Shown: in pieces, positions 46,017-55,136 of the stretch
Layout of the letters: each line of letters opens with the position of its first letter
Numbering within the stretch: position 1 is the first letter of the stretch
DNA from: DASZUK01 sp963745595
GTDB taxonomy: Bacteria; Actinomycetota; Acidimicrobiia; Acidimicrobiales; RAAP-2
DNA: 64,000 nt
Direction: 5' to 3'
Assembly: GCA_963745595.1 (NCBI GenBank)
Contig: CAVUYB010000009.1
Span: 1-64,000 of the forward strand
Made by a program: the position numbers and the translations under genes
The notes under the pieces: model-generated
Database searches by the model: none
What the model saw: the letters and a program-made list of their open reading frames with translations, nothing else
What the model was told of the DNA's origin: nothing

Positions 46017-46114
46017 CCAGAATGGCCCCGCTCCGTTCCTCGACACCCATCCCGCGGAAGTGATCTCGACGCCGTACCATCACTGCCGACGACCGGTTGC
46101 GCTCGGAGGGACCC

Positions 46115-48014
46115 GTGCCTAAGCCGGTCGAGGGGGACGGCCGGTACCTCCCAGGACTGGACGGGCTCCGCGCCATCGCCGTCCTCGCCGTCATCGCGTA
46201 CCACCTCAACTTCTCGTGGGCCCGTGGCGGCCTGCTCGGCGTCGGGGTGTTCTTCGTCCTCTCCGGCTACCTGATCACCGACCTGCTGGTGGCGGAGTAC
46301 CGGCGGCGCCACGCCATCGCGCTGCCGACGTTCTGGCTGAAACGGGCCCGCCGGCTGCTGCCGGCGCTGTTCGTCATGCTCTTCGTCGTCACCGGGTGGG
46401 TCACCCTCTTCGACCGGGCCCAGCTGCCGGCGCTGCGCAGCGACCTCGTGCCCGGGATCTTCTACTACAGCAACTGGTGGTTCATCTTCCAGCACGTCTC
46501 GTACTTCGCCAAGTTCGGGCCGCCGTCCCCGCTGGGCCATCTCTGGTCGCTGGCCATCGAGGAGCAGTTCTACCTCGTCTGGCCGTTCATCGTGCTGGCC
46601 GGGATGAAGTGGGTGCACAGCCGCCAGGCCCAGATCGTCATCGTCCTCTCCGGCGCCGTCGCCTCGGCGCTGGCCATGGGCGTGCTCTTCTCCCCGACGG
46701 ACCCGACACGGGTCTACGAGGGCACCGACACCCGGGCCTTCGCCCTACTGATCGGGGCCGCGCTGGCCCTCGCGCTGCCCCGGACCCAGACGTTCGCCAA
46801 CGTCACGACCGGCGCCCGGAACCTGCTCGACGGCGCCGGCGTGCGTCGCGCTCGTCGGCATCTTCGTCATGTTCTGGCGCACCGACCAGTACAGCGCCTT
46901 CCTCTACCGCGGCGGGCTCGTGCTGCTCTCCGTCCTCACCGCGGTCGTCATCGCGGTCGTCGTCCACCCGAGCGCCCGGTTCGGGAAGCTCCTCGGCGTC
47001 GAGCCGCTGCGCTGGATCGGCGAGCGCTCCTACGGGATCTACCTCTGGCACTACCCGGTCATCGTGCTCACGACGCCGAACAACGCCCCACCCAACCTGC
47101 TGCGGGCCGTCCTCCAGATCGCCGCCTCCATCGGGCTGGCCGCACTGTCGTGGCGGTACATCGAGCAGCCGGTCCGCCACGGCGCGCTCGGCCGGCTCTT
47201 CCAGCGCGTCAAGCGGCACCAGTGGTCGTGGCGCCGGCTGACGCCGGTCGAGTGGATCGTCGGCGGCCTCGTCTCGCTCAACATCGTCCTCTGCACGGTC
47301 GGTCTCTCCGGCGCGGTGTCCGCGCCGCCGATGGCCTCGGCGTCGAAGGTGACGAGCATCACGCCGCCGCGCCATCCGACGACCACCACCGGTCCGACGA
47401 CCACCGGCGCCGCCGGCGGCTCGACCGTCCCGCCGACCACCGCCCCGCCGCCGCCGGCCGGCCAGGGGGTGACGGCCATCGGCGACTCGGTCATGATCGA
47501 CGCCGCGCCCTATCTGCAGCAGATGCTGCCGGGCATCGACATCGACGCCAAGGTCGGCCAGCAGCTCGTCCAGGTGCTCGCCACAGTGCCGACGCTGAAG
47601 GCCGACGGCGATGTCGGTAACCGGCTGATCATCGAGCTCGGCACGAACGGCCCGTACTCGCCGACACAGTTGCGCACACTGCTCAACTCACTGGGGCCGA
47701 TGCAGAAGATCGTCCTCGTCAACACGCGGGTCCCCCGGTCCTGGCAGACACAGGTCAACCAGGTCATCGCCACAGTGGCCGCCGGCTATCCCAACGTCAC
47801 GCTGCTCAACTGGAACGCCGACAGCGCCAGTCACCCGACATGGTTCTACACAGACGGCGTCCACCTGAAGCCGACAGGGGCCAAGCAGCTGGCGACACTC
47901 ATGGTCCAGGCCCTGAACGCCCCGCTGCCGAAGGCCACCACCACGACGACCACCACGACGACGGCACCGAAGACGACGAAGCCGAAGGGCATCACCACGA
48001 CCGAGGCCAAGTAG
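46115..48014 (+). CDS. OafA/YrhL-type membrane acyltransferase with SGNH domain (frame disturbed)
   Basis: About 632 residues after removal of one extra base near 46843. The GTG at 46115 has GGAGGG four bases upstream. The N-terminal acyltransferase-3 domain has LDGLRAIAVLAVIAYH and about ten transmembrane helices, with HLWSLAIEEQFYLVWP and IYLWHYPVIVL. A Thr/Pro linker leads to an extracytoplasmic SGNH-hydrolase-like domain with the nucleophile in AIGDSVMIDAAP and the GTNGPYS block. Such two-domain proteins O-acetylate cell-surface glycans. The tail is an unusual run of threonines and lysines (TTTTTTAPKTTKPKG). Confidence 0.9.
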
Positions 48015-48143
48015 CAGTCGGGACCGCTACCCTTTGGGGCCACGACGGAGCAGTCCGGGCTGGCATACCGACCCGTTCGACCGGAATGGGCGGCCGATCT
48101 GCACCGGGCGGTTCCCGGCCGACTTCTGAATTCAGTGAGCCAG

Positions 48144-48212
48144 ATGAACGGTAGTCTAAATATCGGACAAATGGTAGTGTATAACTCGGCCTAATGGTAG
48201 GGTAAGTCCGGG
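48144..48212 (+). promoter_or_regulatory. Three 23-bp iterons before the DUF4143 ATPase gene
   Basis: GGTAG recurs at exactly 23-base spacing (48150, 48173 and 48196) within related units of form AATGGTAGTGTATAACTCGG. The array is one of the few AT-rich stretches in this half and ends 25 bases before the GTG start. It fits an operator with three equal sites on the same face of the helix, overlapping the promoter. Confidence 0.65.
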
Positions 48213-48237
48213 ACCGGGACGAGCCGGAGGGAGCATC

Positions 48238-49506
48238 GTGCCATACCTGCCGAGGATCGTCGACGTCGAGCTCGACCAACTGCTCCCGGGGATCCCGGCC
48301 CTGGCCATCGACGGTGCGAAAGGTGTCGGCAAGACCGCTACCGCAGCCCGTCGTGCGAGTTCCGTCTTCACGCTCGACGACCCGGCCGTCCTCGAGGTCG
48401 TGGGCGCCGACCCGAGCGTCGTCGACACCGGACCGCCGCCGGTCCTACTGGACGAGTGGCAGCGGCAACCGTCAACGTGGGACTACGTCCGCCGTCGCGT
48501 CGACGCCGGTGCCCCACCAGGCACCTACCTGTTGACCGGGAGCGCTGCCCCGGTCGGGGCACCGGTCCATTCGGGTGCCGGACGAATCGTCTCGGTCCGG
48601 ATGCGACCACTGTCGCTCGCCGAACGGCAGCTGGCCGAACCTGCGGTGAGCCTCGGCGAGATGCTCTCAGGCGTCCGGCCGGCCGTACGTGGCAGCGCCG
48701 ACGTCGACCTGGCCGGCTACGTCGACGAGATCATCGCCTCTGGCTTCCCCGGCATCCGGCCGTTGCCGGCCCGAGCACGCCGCGCCCAGCTGAACGGCTA
48801 CCTCACCCGGATCGTCGAACGGGACTTCCCGGAGCAGGGCCAGAGGGTCCGCCGACCCGAGACGCTGCGGGCCTGGCTCACCGCCTATGCGGCCGCCACT
48901 TCCACCACCTCCAGCTACAACACGTTGGCTCGGGCAGCGGCTGGCGGGAGTAGCCCACCGGCGAAGACGACGACGAGCGCCTACCGGGACGTGCTCAGCC
49001 AGCTGTACATCTTGGACCCGGTCCCCGGGTGGGTCCCGGGCCGGAACCACTTCGGCAAGGCCGGACAGGCGTCGAAGCATCATCTCGCCGACCCGGCGCT
49101 CGCCGCGCAGCTGCTCGGCGTCGACCGGGGCGCGCTCTTGCGTGGGGAGAGGGCCGGACCGGTCGTCCCGCGGGACGGGACGCTGCTGGGCGCACTGTTC
49201 GAGTCCCTCGTGACCCTCAGCGTGCGCACCTACGCCCAGGCCGTCGAGGCGACCACCCGGCATCTACGGACCCGCGACGGCGCGCATGAAGTGGACCTGA
49301 TCATCGAACGGGCCGACCAGCGGATCGTCGCGCTCGAAGTGAAGCTGACCGCTGCACCGAACGACGACAGCGTCCGCCAGCTGGCCTGGCTGAAGAGCAG
49401 GATGGGCGACGACCTCCTCGACGCGGCCGTCATCACCACCGGCCCCTACGCCTACCGACGCGACGACGGCATCGCGGTGATCCCCGCCGCGCTCCTCGGC
49501 CCGTAG
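48238..49506 (+). CDS. AAA-type ATPase with DUF4143 domain
   Basis: 422 residues from a GTG after GGAGGGAGC. The Walker A sequence is DGAKGVGKTATAARR and a Walker B-like PPPVLLDEWQRQP follows. The C-terminal half is DUF4143, with LGALFESLVTLSVRTYA and the nuclease-like HEVDLIIERADQRIVALEVK. These ATPases are widespread in genomic islands and vary strongly between strains. Their biochemical role is not settled. The gene stands alone behind a 223-base AT-richer gap that contains the 23-bp iterons, consistent with lateral acquisition. Confidence 0.85.
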   Translation: MPYLPRIVDVELDQLLPGIPALAIDGAKGVGKTATAARRASSVFTLDDPAVLEVVGADPSVVDTGPPPVLLDEWQRQPSTWDYVRRRVDAGAPPGTYLLTGSAAPVGAPVHSGAGRIVSVRMRPLSLAERQLAEPAVSLGEMLSGVRPAVRGSADVDLAGYVDEIIASGFPGIRPLPARARRAQLNGYLTRIVERDFPEQGQRVRRPETLRAWLTAYAAATSTTSSYNTLARAAAGGSSPPAKTTTSAYRDVLSQLYILDPVPGWVPGRNHFGKAGQASKHHLADPALAAQLLGVDRGALLRGERAGPVVPRDGTLLGALFESLVTLSVRTYAQAVEATTRHLRTRDGAHEVDLIIERADQRIVALEVKLTAAPNDDSVRQLAWLKSRMGDDLLDAAVITTGPYAYRRDDGIAVIPAALLGP

Positions 49507-49525
49507 CCCGGCCGCGCCGGACCGA

Positions 49526-50497
49526 CTACCCCCGGCTCTTCAGGGCGTCGATGAGGGCCGGCAGGACCTTGAGGGCGTCACCGACGATGCCGAGGTCGGC
49601 GACCGAGAAGATGGGGGCTTCCTGGTCCTTGTTGATGGCGACGATGTTCTTCGACCCCTTCATCCCGACGAGGTGCTGGGTGGCGCCGGAGATGCCGCAG
49701 GCGACGTAGACGGTCGGCTTGACGGTCTTGCCGGTCTGGCCGACCTGGTGGGCGTAGGGAACCCAGCCGGCGTCGACGATGGCCCGGCTGGCCCCGGCGG
49801 CCCCGTGGAGCAGGCTGGCGAGCTCCTCGATGAGCTTGTAGTTGTCGGCCGAACCGAGGCCCCGGCCGCCGGAGACGACGACGGGCGCCTCGTCGAGCTT
49901 CGGCCCGGACCGCTCCTCGACGTGACGGTCGACGATCCTGGCCGCGTTGGTCGCACCGGCGTCGGGCGCCGGCGCGGCGACCACCTGGGCCGGGGCGCCA
50001 CCGGACGGCTCGGCGGTGAAGGACTTGGCCCGGATGACGAAGATGCGCGGGCCCTGGCCGGTAAAGCGGGCGGTGACGATATGGCTGCCGCCGAACAGCG
50101 GGTGCTGCGACGTGAGCTCGCCGCCGTCGGCCACGAGGCCGGTGACGTTGGTGAGGACGGGGCGGTTCAGCTTCACCGACAGGCGGCCGGCGACGTCCCG
50201 GCCGTCGTAGGTGGCCGGGACGAGCAGGACGTCGGGGGCGTTACCGCCGGCGACGAGGGCGGCGACGGCGCTGGCCACCGGCACGCCGGGCAGCGCACCG
50301 CCGAGGTCGCCGACGTCGTAGACGGTCGTCGCTCCGTACTCACCGAGCCCGGCCGCCAGCGACGCCGTCTCGGCGCCCCAGGCGACGGCTTCGACGGTCG
50401 ACCCGATGCTCCGGGCCTCGGTCAGCAGCTCCAGGGTGATCGGGGTCGGGCCGGCATCGCCGGCCTCGGCCAGTACCCATACCTTGTCGATCGCCAT
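49526..50497 (-). CDS. etfA: Electron transfer flavoprotein alpha subunit
   Basis: 323 residues. It pairs with EtfB and carries electrons from acyl-CoA dehydrogenases to the respiratory chain. The C-terminal FAD-binding domain shows VVSGGRGLGSADNYKLIEEL, VPYAHQVGQTGKTVKP, YVACGISGATQHLVGMKGSK and NIVAINKDQEAPIF, all standard. The start ATG at 50497 follows the etfB stop by one base, so the two are co-translated. Confidence 0.97.
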   Translation of the reverse strand: MAIDKVWVLAEAGDAGPTPITLELLTEARSIGSTVEAVAWGAETASLAAGLGEYGATTVYDVGDLGGALPGVPVASAVAALVAGGNAPDVLLVPATYDGRDVAGRLSVKLNRPVLTNVTGLVADGGELTSQHPLFGGSHIVTARFTGQGPRIFVIRAKSFTAEPSGGAPAQVVAAPAPDAGATNAARIVDRHVEERSGPKLDEAPVVVSGGRGLGSADNYKLIEELASLLHGAAGASRAIVDAGWVPYAHQVGQTGKTVKPTVYVACGISGATQHLVGMKGSKNIVAINKDQEAPIFSVADLGIVGDALKVLPALIDALKSRG

Positions 50498-50498
50498 C

Positions 50499-51278
50499 TC
50501 AAATCACCTTGATCTGCTCGAGGAAGGCCACGATGCGCTGCGCGCCGTCGCCCTCGTCCACCACGATCTCCCCACCCGACCGGGCCTCGGCCGCCGAGAC
50601 GTCGGTGATCTCCTGGCCGGCGCCGGCCGACCCGACCTCGGCCGGGTCGATGCCCAGGTCGGCGACCGTCAACGTGTCGACCGGCTTCGACTTGGCCGCC
50701 ATGATCCCCTTGAACGACGGGTACCGGGGCTCGACGACACCGGCCGTCACGGTGACGAGGGCCGGGAGCGGCGCCTCGACGTCGTCGTAGCCGGCCTCGG
50801 TCTGCCGCTCGACCTTTACGGTCGTCCCGTCGGTCGAGACGGCCTTGGCGAACGTCACCGACGGCAGGCCGAGCAGCTCGGCCACCTGGACCGGGAGCGT
50901 CCCGGTGTAGCCGTCGGTCGACTCGGTGGCGGCGATGACCAGGTCGGGTTCGGCCCGCTTGATCGCCGCGGCCAGCACCTTGGCCGTGCCGAGGGCGTCC
51001 GAGCCGGCGAGCGCGTCGTCGCTGACGAGGATGGCCTTGGCCGCCCCCATCGCCAGCGCGGTCCGGAGGCCGGACACCTCCCCGTTGGGGGCCATCGAGA
51101 CCAGCGTGACCTCACTGCCGTCGACGTTCCCGGCCAGCTGGAGGGCCATCTCGACGCCGTAGGCGTCCGAGTCGTCGAGGATGAGCTTGCCGGCCCGGTC
51201 GAGGGTGTGGGTGGTGGGATCCAGCGAGCCCGGAGCGGCCGGGTCAGGGATCTGCTTGACACAGACGACGACGTTCAT
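50499..51278 (-). CDS. etfB: Electron transfer flavoprotein beta subunit
   Basis: 259 residues from the ATG at 51278 (MNVVVCVKQIPDP). The AMP-binding and partner motifs VCVKQIPDP, DDSDAYGVEMAL and AATESTDGYTGTLPVQVAELL are present. The recognition-loop region includes VEPRYPSFKGIMAAKSKP. It forms a heterodimer with EtfA, whose gene follows directly. The frame is intact. Confidence 0.97.
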   Translation of the reverse strand: MNVVVCVKQIPDPAAPGSLDPTTHTLDRAGKLILDDSDAYGVEMALQLAGNVDGSEVTLVSMAPNGEVSGLRTALAMGAAKAILVSDDALAGSDALGTAKVLAAAIKRAEPDLVIAATESTDGYTGTLPVQVAELLGLPSVTFAKAVSTDGTTVKVERQTEAGYDDVEAPLPALVTVTAGVVEPRYPSFKGIMAAKSKPVDTLTVADLGIDPAEVGSAGAGQEITDVSAAEARSGGEIVVDEGDGAQRIVAFLEQIKVI

Positions 51279-51294
51279 GGTCCTGCATTGTTGA

Positions 51295-52026
51295 CTACCC
51301 GGCTGCCGCCTCGCCATTCGGGTCGTCGTTCGGGCCGGTGCCGCGGACGAGCCGCAGGGCGTCGACCAGGCGATCCGTCATGACCACGTCGACCCCGAGC
51401 TCGGCCATGGCGACCAGGTCGCCGGGCGCGTTCACCGTCCAGACGTTGACGGCCAGCCCGGCCGCGTGGGCGTCGGCCACCAGTGGCTCGTCGACGGTGG
51501 TCACGAACGGGTGGATCGCCTGGTAGCCCCGGTCGGCCGCGTCGGCCAGGGCGTCGTGGACGTCGTCCTGCCAGCCGAGCAGCCGGCCCACCGCGAGGCC
51601 GGCGTGGCGGACGACGTCGAGACTGGCGACGTCGAAGGACGAGACGAGAACCTGCTCGGTCCATCCGCCCTCCACGAGGGCGGCGCCGACCGCGGCGGCC
51701 ACCGCCCGGTCGGGATCGGCGCCCTCGTCGTGCTTGACCTCGACGTTGACGATCATCGAGCCGCAGGCCGCCAGCGCATCGGCGAGCAGCGGGACGTGCG
51801 CCGGCAGCTCACCCACCGGCGTCGCCGCCACCGGGCCCACCCCGGGGATCTCCGCGTCGTGGTGGACGACGAGTGCCCAGTCGGCGCTCCGCCGAACGTC
51901 CAGCTCGACGCCGTCGGCACCGAGCCGGCCGGCGGCCTCGAACGCCGCTACCGTGTTCTCGACGGGCCCGTCGGTGTAGCCGCGATGAGCGAAGACGAGC
52001 GGGCTCGAGACGAGCGGACTGGGCAT
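51295..52026 (-). CDS. Glycerophosphodiester phosphodiesterase family protein
   Basis: 243 residues from the ATG at 52026. The GDPD motifs are FAHRGYTDGPVENT, GADGVELDVRRSADWALVV, VHHD and NVEVKHDEG. No signal peptide is seen, so it should be cytoplasmic. It splits glycerophosphodiesters into glycerol 3-phosphate and an alcohol, which can supply phosphorus or carbon from lipid turnover. No PHO-box-like repeat precedes it. A 20-bp tandem repeat (core GCATCTCGA) lies just upstream at about 52040-52079. Confidence 0.9.
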   Translation of the reverse strand: MPSPLVSSPLVFAHRGYTDGPVENTVAAFEAAGRLGADGVELDVRRSADWALVVHHDAEIPGVGPVAATPVGELPAHVPLLADALAACGSMIVNVEVKHDEGADPDRAVAAAVGAALVEGGWTEQVLVSSFDVASLDVVRHAGLAVGRLLGWQDDVHDALADAADRGYQAIHPFVTTVDEPLVADAHAAGLAVNVWTVNAPGDLVAMAELGVDVVMTDRLVDALRLVRGTGPNDDPNGEAAAG

Positions 52027-52214
52027 CGACCACCTCCTGCCGTGACGGCATCTCGAAAGCCGTGATGGCATCTCGACGGCCGCCCGAAATCTGCTTGCAA
52101 TAATCGGCGAGTGCCATATAATATCGACGTCAATTTCCCTTTCCTTTTTGACGGCCACCAGCTTGGGGCCGATCATGTGAAAAGGTTCACAAACCTCGCA
52201 GTGGAGGCCCGACG

Positions 52215-52505
52215 ATGGCGCTGATGTGGAACCGGACGGTCGACTGGGACGTCAACGATTGGCGGCGGGCCGCGGCCTGCCGCAACACCGAGCCCGACCT
52301 CTTCTTCCCCGTCGGCACGACGGGGCCCGCGGTCGACCAGATCGACGCGGCCAAGCGGGTGTGCCGGGCCTGCGAGGCCCAGGAGCCGTGCCTCGACTTC
52401 GCCCTGGCCACCAACCAGGAGTCCGGCGTCTGGGGCGGCACCTCCGAGGAGGAGCGACGCAAGCTCCGCAAGGCCTGGCTGGCCGCCCGGCGCCGGGCCA
52501 GCTAG
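52215..52505 (+). CDS. WhiB-family Fe-S transcription factor
   Basis: 96 residues. Four conserved cysteines (AACRNTEP, VCRACEAQEPC) bind a 4Fe-4S cluster that senses nitric oxide or oxygen. The GVWGGTSEEER turn and the basic end KAWLAARRRAS contact DNA or sigma factor. The convergent neighbour is a PdtaS-like kinase, the same pairing as whiB1-pdtaS in mycobacteria, so it may be the WhiB1 counterpart. A 188-base upstream region with an AT-rich patch near 52116 should hold its promoter. Confidence 0.93.
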   Translation: MALMWNRTVDWDVNDWRRAAACRNTEPDLFFPVGTTGPAVDQIDAAKRVCRACEAQEPCLDFALATNQESGVWGGTSEEERRKLRKAWLAARRRAS

Positions 52506-52555
52506 CCCTCCAGACCTCCCAGACCCCTCCACTCGGGCAACCCCAGTCGGCCGGT

Positions 52556-54208
52556 TCAGCCAGTCCGCTCGATCGGCACGCTGATCAGGACGCGGGTCCC
52601 GCCGCCCTCGAGGGCCGGGACGGCCTCCATCGTGATCGTCCCGCCGAGCTGACTGGAGACGAGGTCGCGGACGATCGAGAGCCCGAGGCTGTCGGTCCGC
52701 TCGATGTCGAAGTCGTCGGGGAGACCGCTCCCGTCGTCCCGGACCGTCACCCAGAGCTCGTCCCCCCGGTGCTGGAGCACGACGACGACGTGGCCGGTCA
52801 CCGGCTCACGGCTCGTGCCGGTATCGGGATCGACCTGGGGGTCAGCGCCTTCTCCCCCGCCGGGCTCTCGTTCGCCGGCGTCCGACGACTCGTCGACGAA
52901 CGCGTGCTCGACCGCGTTCTGGAGCACCTCGGCGAGGGTTACGGCCAGCGGGGTGGCGATGTCGGCGGCGACGTCGCCGAGGTCGCCGGAGACGGTGATC
53001 TCGACCGGCCGAGGTGAGACGACCGAGTCCTCGGCCATCTGGACCAGCGAGCCGACGATGTCGCCGAACGGCACCTGGTCGCCGGGGTCGCGCGAGAGGA
53101 TCTCGTGGACGAGGGCGATCGACCGGACCCGTCGCTCGGCCTCCCGCAGCGCTTCGCGCCCGGCACCGAGGGCCACCCGGCGGGCCTGCAGGCTGAGGAG
53201 CGACGAGATCGTCTGCAGGTTGTTCTTGACCCGGTGGTGGACCTCCCGGATCGCCGCGTCCTTGGACAGGAGGAGCCGGTCGAGCCGCCGGACGTCGGTG
53301 ACGTCCCGGAGCAGGATCACGGCGCCGGTCACCGAGCGGTGCGAGAGCAGCGGGATGCAGTGGACCAGGACGCTGACGTCCGGACGGCGCTCGACCTCCT
53401 CGACCACCGGGCGGCCGGTGGCCAACGCCCATTCCACGGCCGACTCCTCGACCCCGAGGTCGGTGAACCGCCGGCCCTCCGGCGACGAGTAGACGCCCAT
53501 CCGGTGGAAGGCGTTGACCGCGTTCGGCGACGCGAACTCCACCCGCCCCTCTGCGTCGACGACGACGAAGCCGTCCCCCACCCGAGGCGCCTCTTCCGTG
53601 CCGACGTCCTCGTCGGGGAACGGGAACGCCGACTCGGCCACCATCTCGGCGAGTCGCTCGAACACCTCGAGGTACGTCTTCTCGTAGAGGCTCCCGCCGC
53701 CGCGCCACGACGTGACCGCGGCCGACGACACCCGGAGCAGCACCGCCACGACGGCGTCGCGGAAGCGGACCGGGATGTTCTCGACCGGCACCGACTCGCC
53801 GAGCATCGGGTGGTGCACCGTGCCCCGGACGATCTCCCCCTGGTGCAGCGACGCCGCGCTGAGGGCCCACGCCGATTCACGGACGGTCTGGCCGACCAGG
53901 TCCTGCTCGACGAGGGTCGGCCGGTTGCTCGGCCGCATCTGACCGAGGACGACCAGCTCGGGACCCTCGTCGGTACTGTCTCCCTCGGTGCCGTCTCGTC
54001 GGGTGCCGTCTCCTTCGGTACTGGCGCCGCCCGCCCCGCGCCCGTCGGCCCGGCCAGCGCCCGTCGCGGACACCGGGACGACGAGGAGCAGGTCCGAGAA
54101 CGAGAGGTCGGCCAGCACGGTCCACGACCCGAGCAGCCGCTGGAGGTGCTCCAGCTCGTCCGGCCCGAGGTCCGTGTGCTCCGCGGCCAGCTCGGCCGGC
54201 GTCGCCAC
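52556..54208 (-). CDS. pdtaS: PdtaS-like sensor histidine kinase
   Basis: 550 residues from a GTG at 54208 that overlaps the preceding TAG by one base. No transmembrane helix is present, so it is a soluble kinase. Order: an N-terminal GAF-type domain (~1-200, interrupted by an acidic Gly/Thr loop at ~55-80), a PAS domain (~215-320), the HisKA_2 segment VHHRVKNNLQTISSLLSLQA with the phospho-accepting His, and an HATPase domain with NAVEHAF and DDGSGLP. In mycobacteria PdtaS signals to the RNA-binding antiterminator PdtaR. No response regulator is adjacent here. Confidence 0.9.
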   Translation of the reverse strand: MATPAELAAEHTDLGPDELEHLQRLLGSWTVLADLSFSDLLLVVPVSATGAGRADGRGAGGASTEGDGTRRDGTEGDSTDEGPELVVLGQMRPSNRPTLVEQDLVGQTVRESAWALSAASLHQGEIVRGTVHHPMLGESVPVENIPVRFRDAVVAVLLRVSSAAVTSWRGGGSLYEKTYLEVFERLAEMVAESAFPFPDEDVGTEEAPRVGDGFVVVDAEGRVEFASPNAVNAFHRMGVYSSPEGRRFTDLGVEESAVEWALATGRPVVEEVERRPDVSVLVHCIPLLSHRSVTGAVILLRDVTDVRRLDRLLLSKDAAIREVHHRVKNNLQTISSLLSLQARRVALGAGREALREAERRVRSIALVHEILSRDPGDQVPFGDIVGSLVQMAEDSVVSPRPVEITVSGDLGDVAADIATPLAVTLAEVLQNAVEHAFVDESSDAGEREPGGGEGADPQVDPDTGTSREPVTGHVVVVLQHRGDELWVTVRDDGSGLPDDFDIERTDSLGLSIVRDLVSSQLGGTITMEAVPALEGGGTRVLISVPIERTG

Positions 54209-55134
54209 TACCCCACCCCTCTCGCCGGTGGGATTGGAGCTCCCGGCGGACCAAGCGGAGGCGGGCCAAGCGGCACCGTGTGGGGGACGCGGCGGCGATA
54301 GGCCTGGAGGCGGTCGACGCCGATCGAGTCGAGAAGAGCCCGGAGGTCGGCGGACCGGTCGGCGACGTGGTCGAGGCGGTGGGCGTCGGAGGCGGTGGTG
54401 AACGGGACGCCGTGGGCGGCGAACCGGGCCAGCAGGGGCTCGGCCGGGTACGGCTCGGCCACGGGCTTCCGCCAGCCGGCCGAGGAGAGCTCGGCCGCGG
54501 TGCCGTTGACCTTGGCGGCCTCGGCCAGCCGGTCCCACCACTCGCGGGGGCTGTCGGGGCGGCGACCGGTCACCTTGATCAGGTCGGGGTGGGCGAGAAC
54601 GTCGCACGTCCGGGTGGCCGCGAGCTCCTCGATGGCCTCGGTGTAGGCGTCCCAGCAGGCATCGACGGACCGGGCGGACCACTCGGCCATCGACGGGCCG
54701 TCGTCGAGGTCGTCGAACCGCCACGCACCGATCCAGTGGACCGACCCGATGAGGACGTCGAACGGGTAGCCGGCCAGCAGCTCGGCGACCTGGTCCATCC
54801 GGCCGCGGTAGTAGTCGACCTCGAGGCCCATGACGACGGGTAGGCCGGCCTGCTTGGCCGCGAGCACGGTCTCCACGTAGGCGTCGAGGTCGGCGCCGAC
54901 GTGGAAGTCCCAGTAGTCGGCCATCGACGCCCGGAGAGCCGGTGACGGCTCGTCGTCGTCCCAGAAGCCCCGGAGGAGCTCGTCGGCCTGGGTGAACCGG
55001 AACAGGTGCTCGGTCAGGGCGATCTCGACGACGCCGGCGGCCTGGGCCCGTTCGCAGTACGCGGCGATCTGCTCGACGACGAGCGGGGTCTCCCGCTCGG
55101 CGTGCGGCCACAGGTGCAGGTGGTAGTCGAGCAT
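54208..55134 (-). CDS. PHP-domain phosphoesterase (histidinol-phosphatase-like)
   Basis: 308 residues. Metal-binding motifs of the PHP fold are in order: DYHLHLWPHA, ALTEHLF, GLEVDYYRG, IGSVHWIG, LAHPDLIK and FTTASDAHRLDHV. It resembles HisK-type histidinol-phosphate phosphatases, but similar proteins exist with other phosphate-ester substrates and no his genes are nearby. It starts two bases after the downstream end of the ArsA-like gene, and its stop overlaps the kinase start, so the cluster is tightly packed. Confidence 0.85.
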   Translation of the reverse strand: MLDYHLHLWPHAERETPLVVEQIAAYCERAQAAGVVEIALTEHLFRFTQADELLRGFWDDDEPSPALRASMADYWDFHVGADLDAYVETVLAAKQAGLPVVMGLEVDYYRGRMDQVAELLAGYPFDVLIGSVHWIGAWRFDDLDDGPSMAEWSARSVDACWDAYTEAIEELAATRTCDVLAHPDLIKVTGRRPDSPREWWDRLAEAAKVNGTAAELSSAGWRKPVAEPYPAEPLLARFAAHGVPFTTASDAHRLDHVADRSADLRALLDSIGVDRLQAYRRRVPHTVPLGPPPLGPPGAPIPPARGVG

Positions 55135-55136
55135 CG

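Noticed and set aside
48144..48212. Possible CRISPR array
   Set aside because: Only three units, 23-bp period with no unique spacers, and no cas genes in the window.
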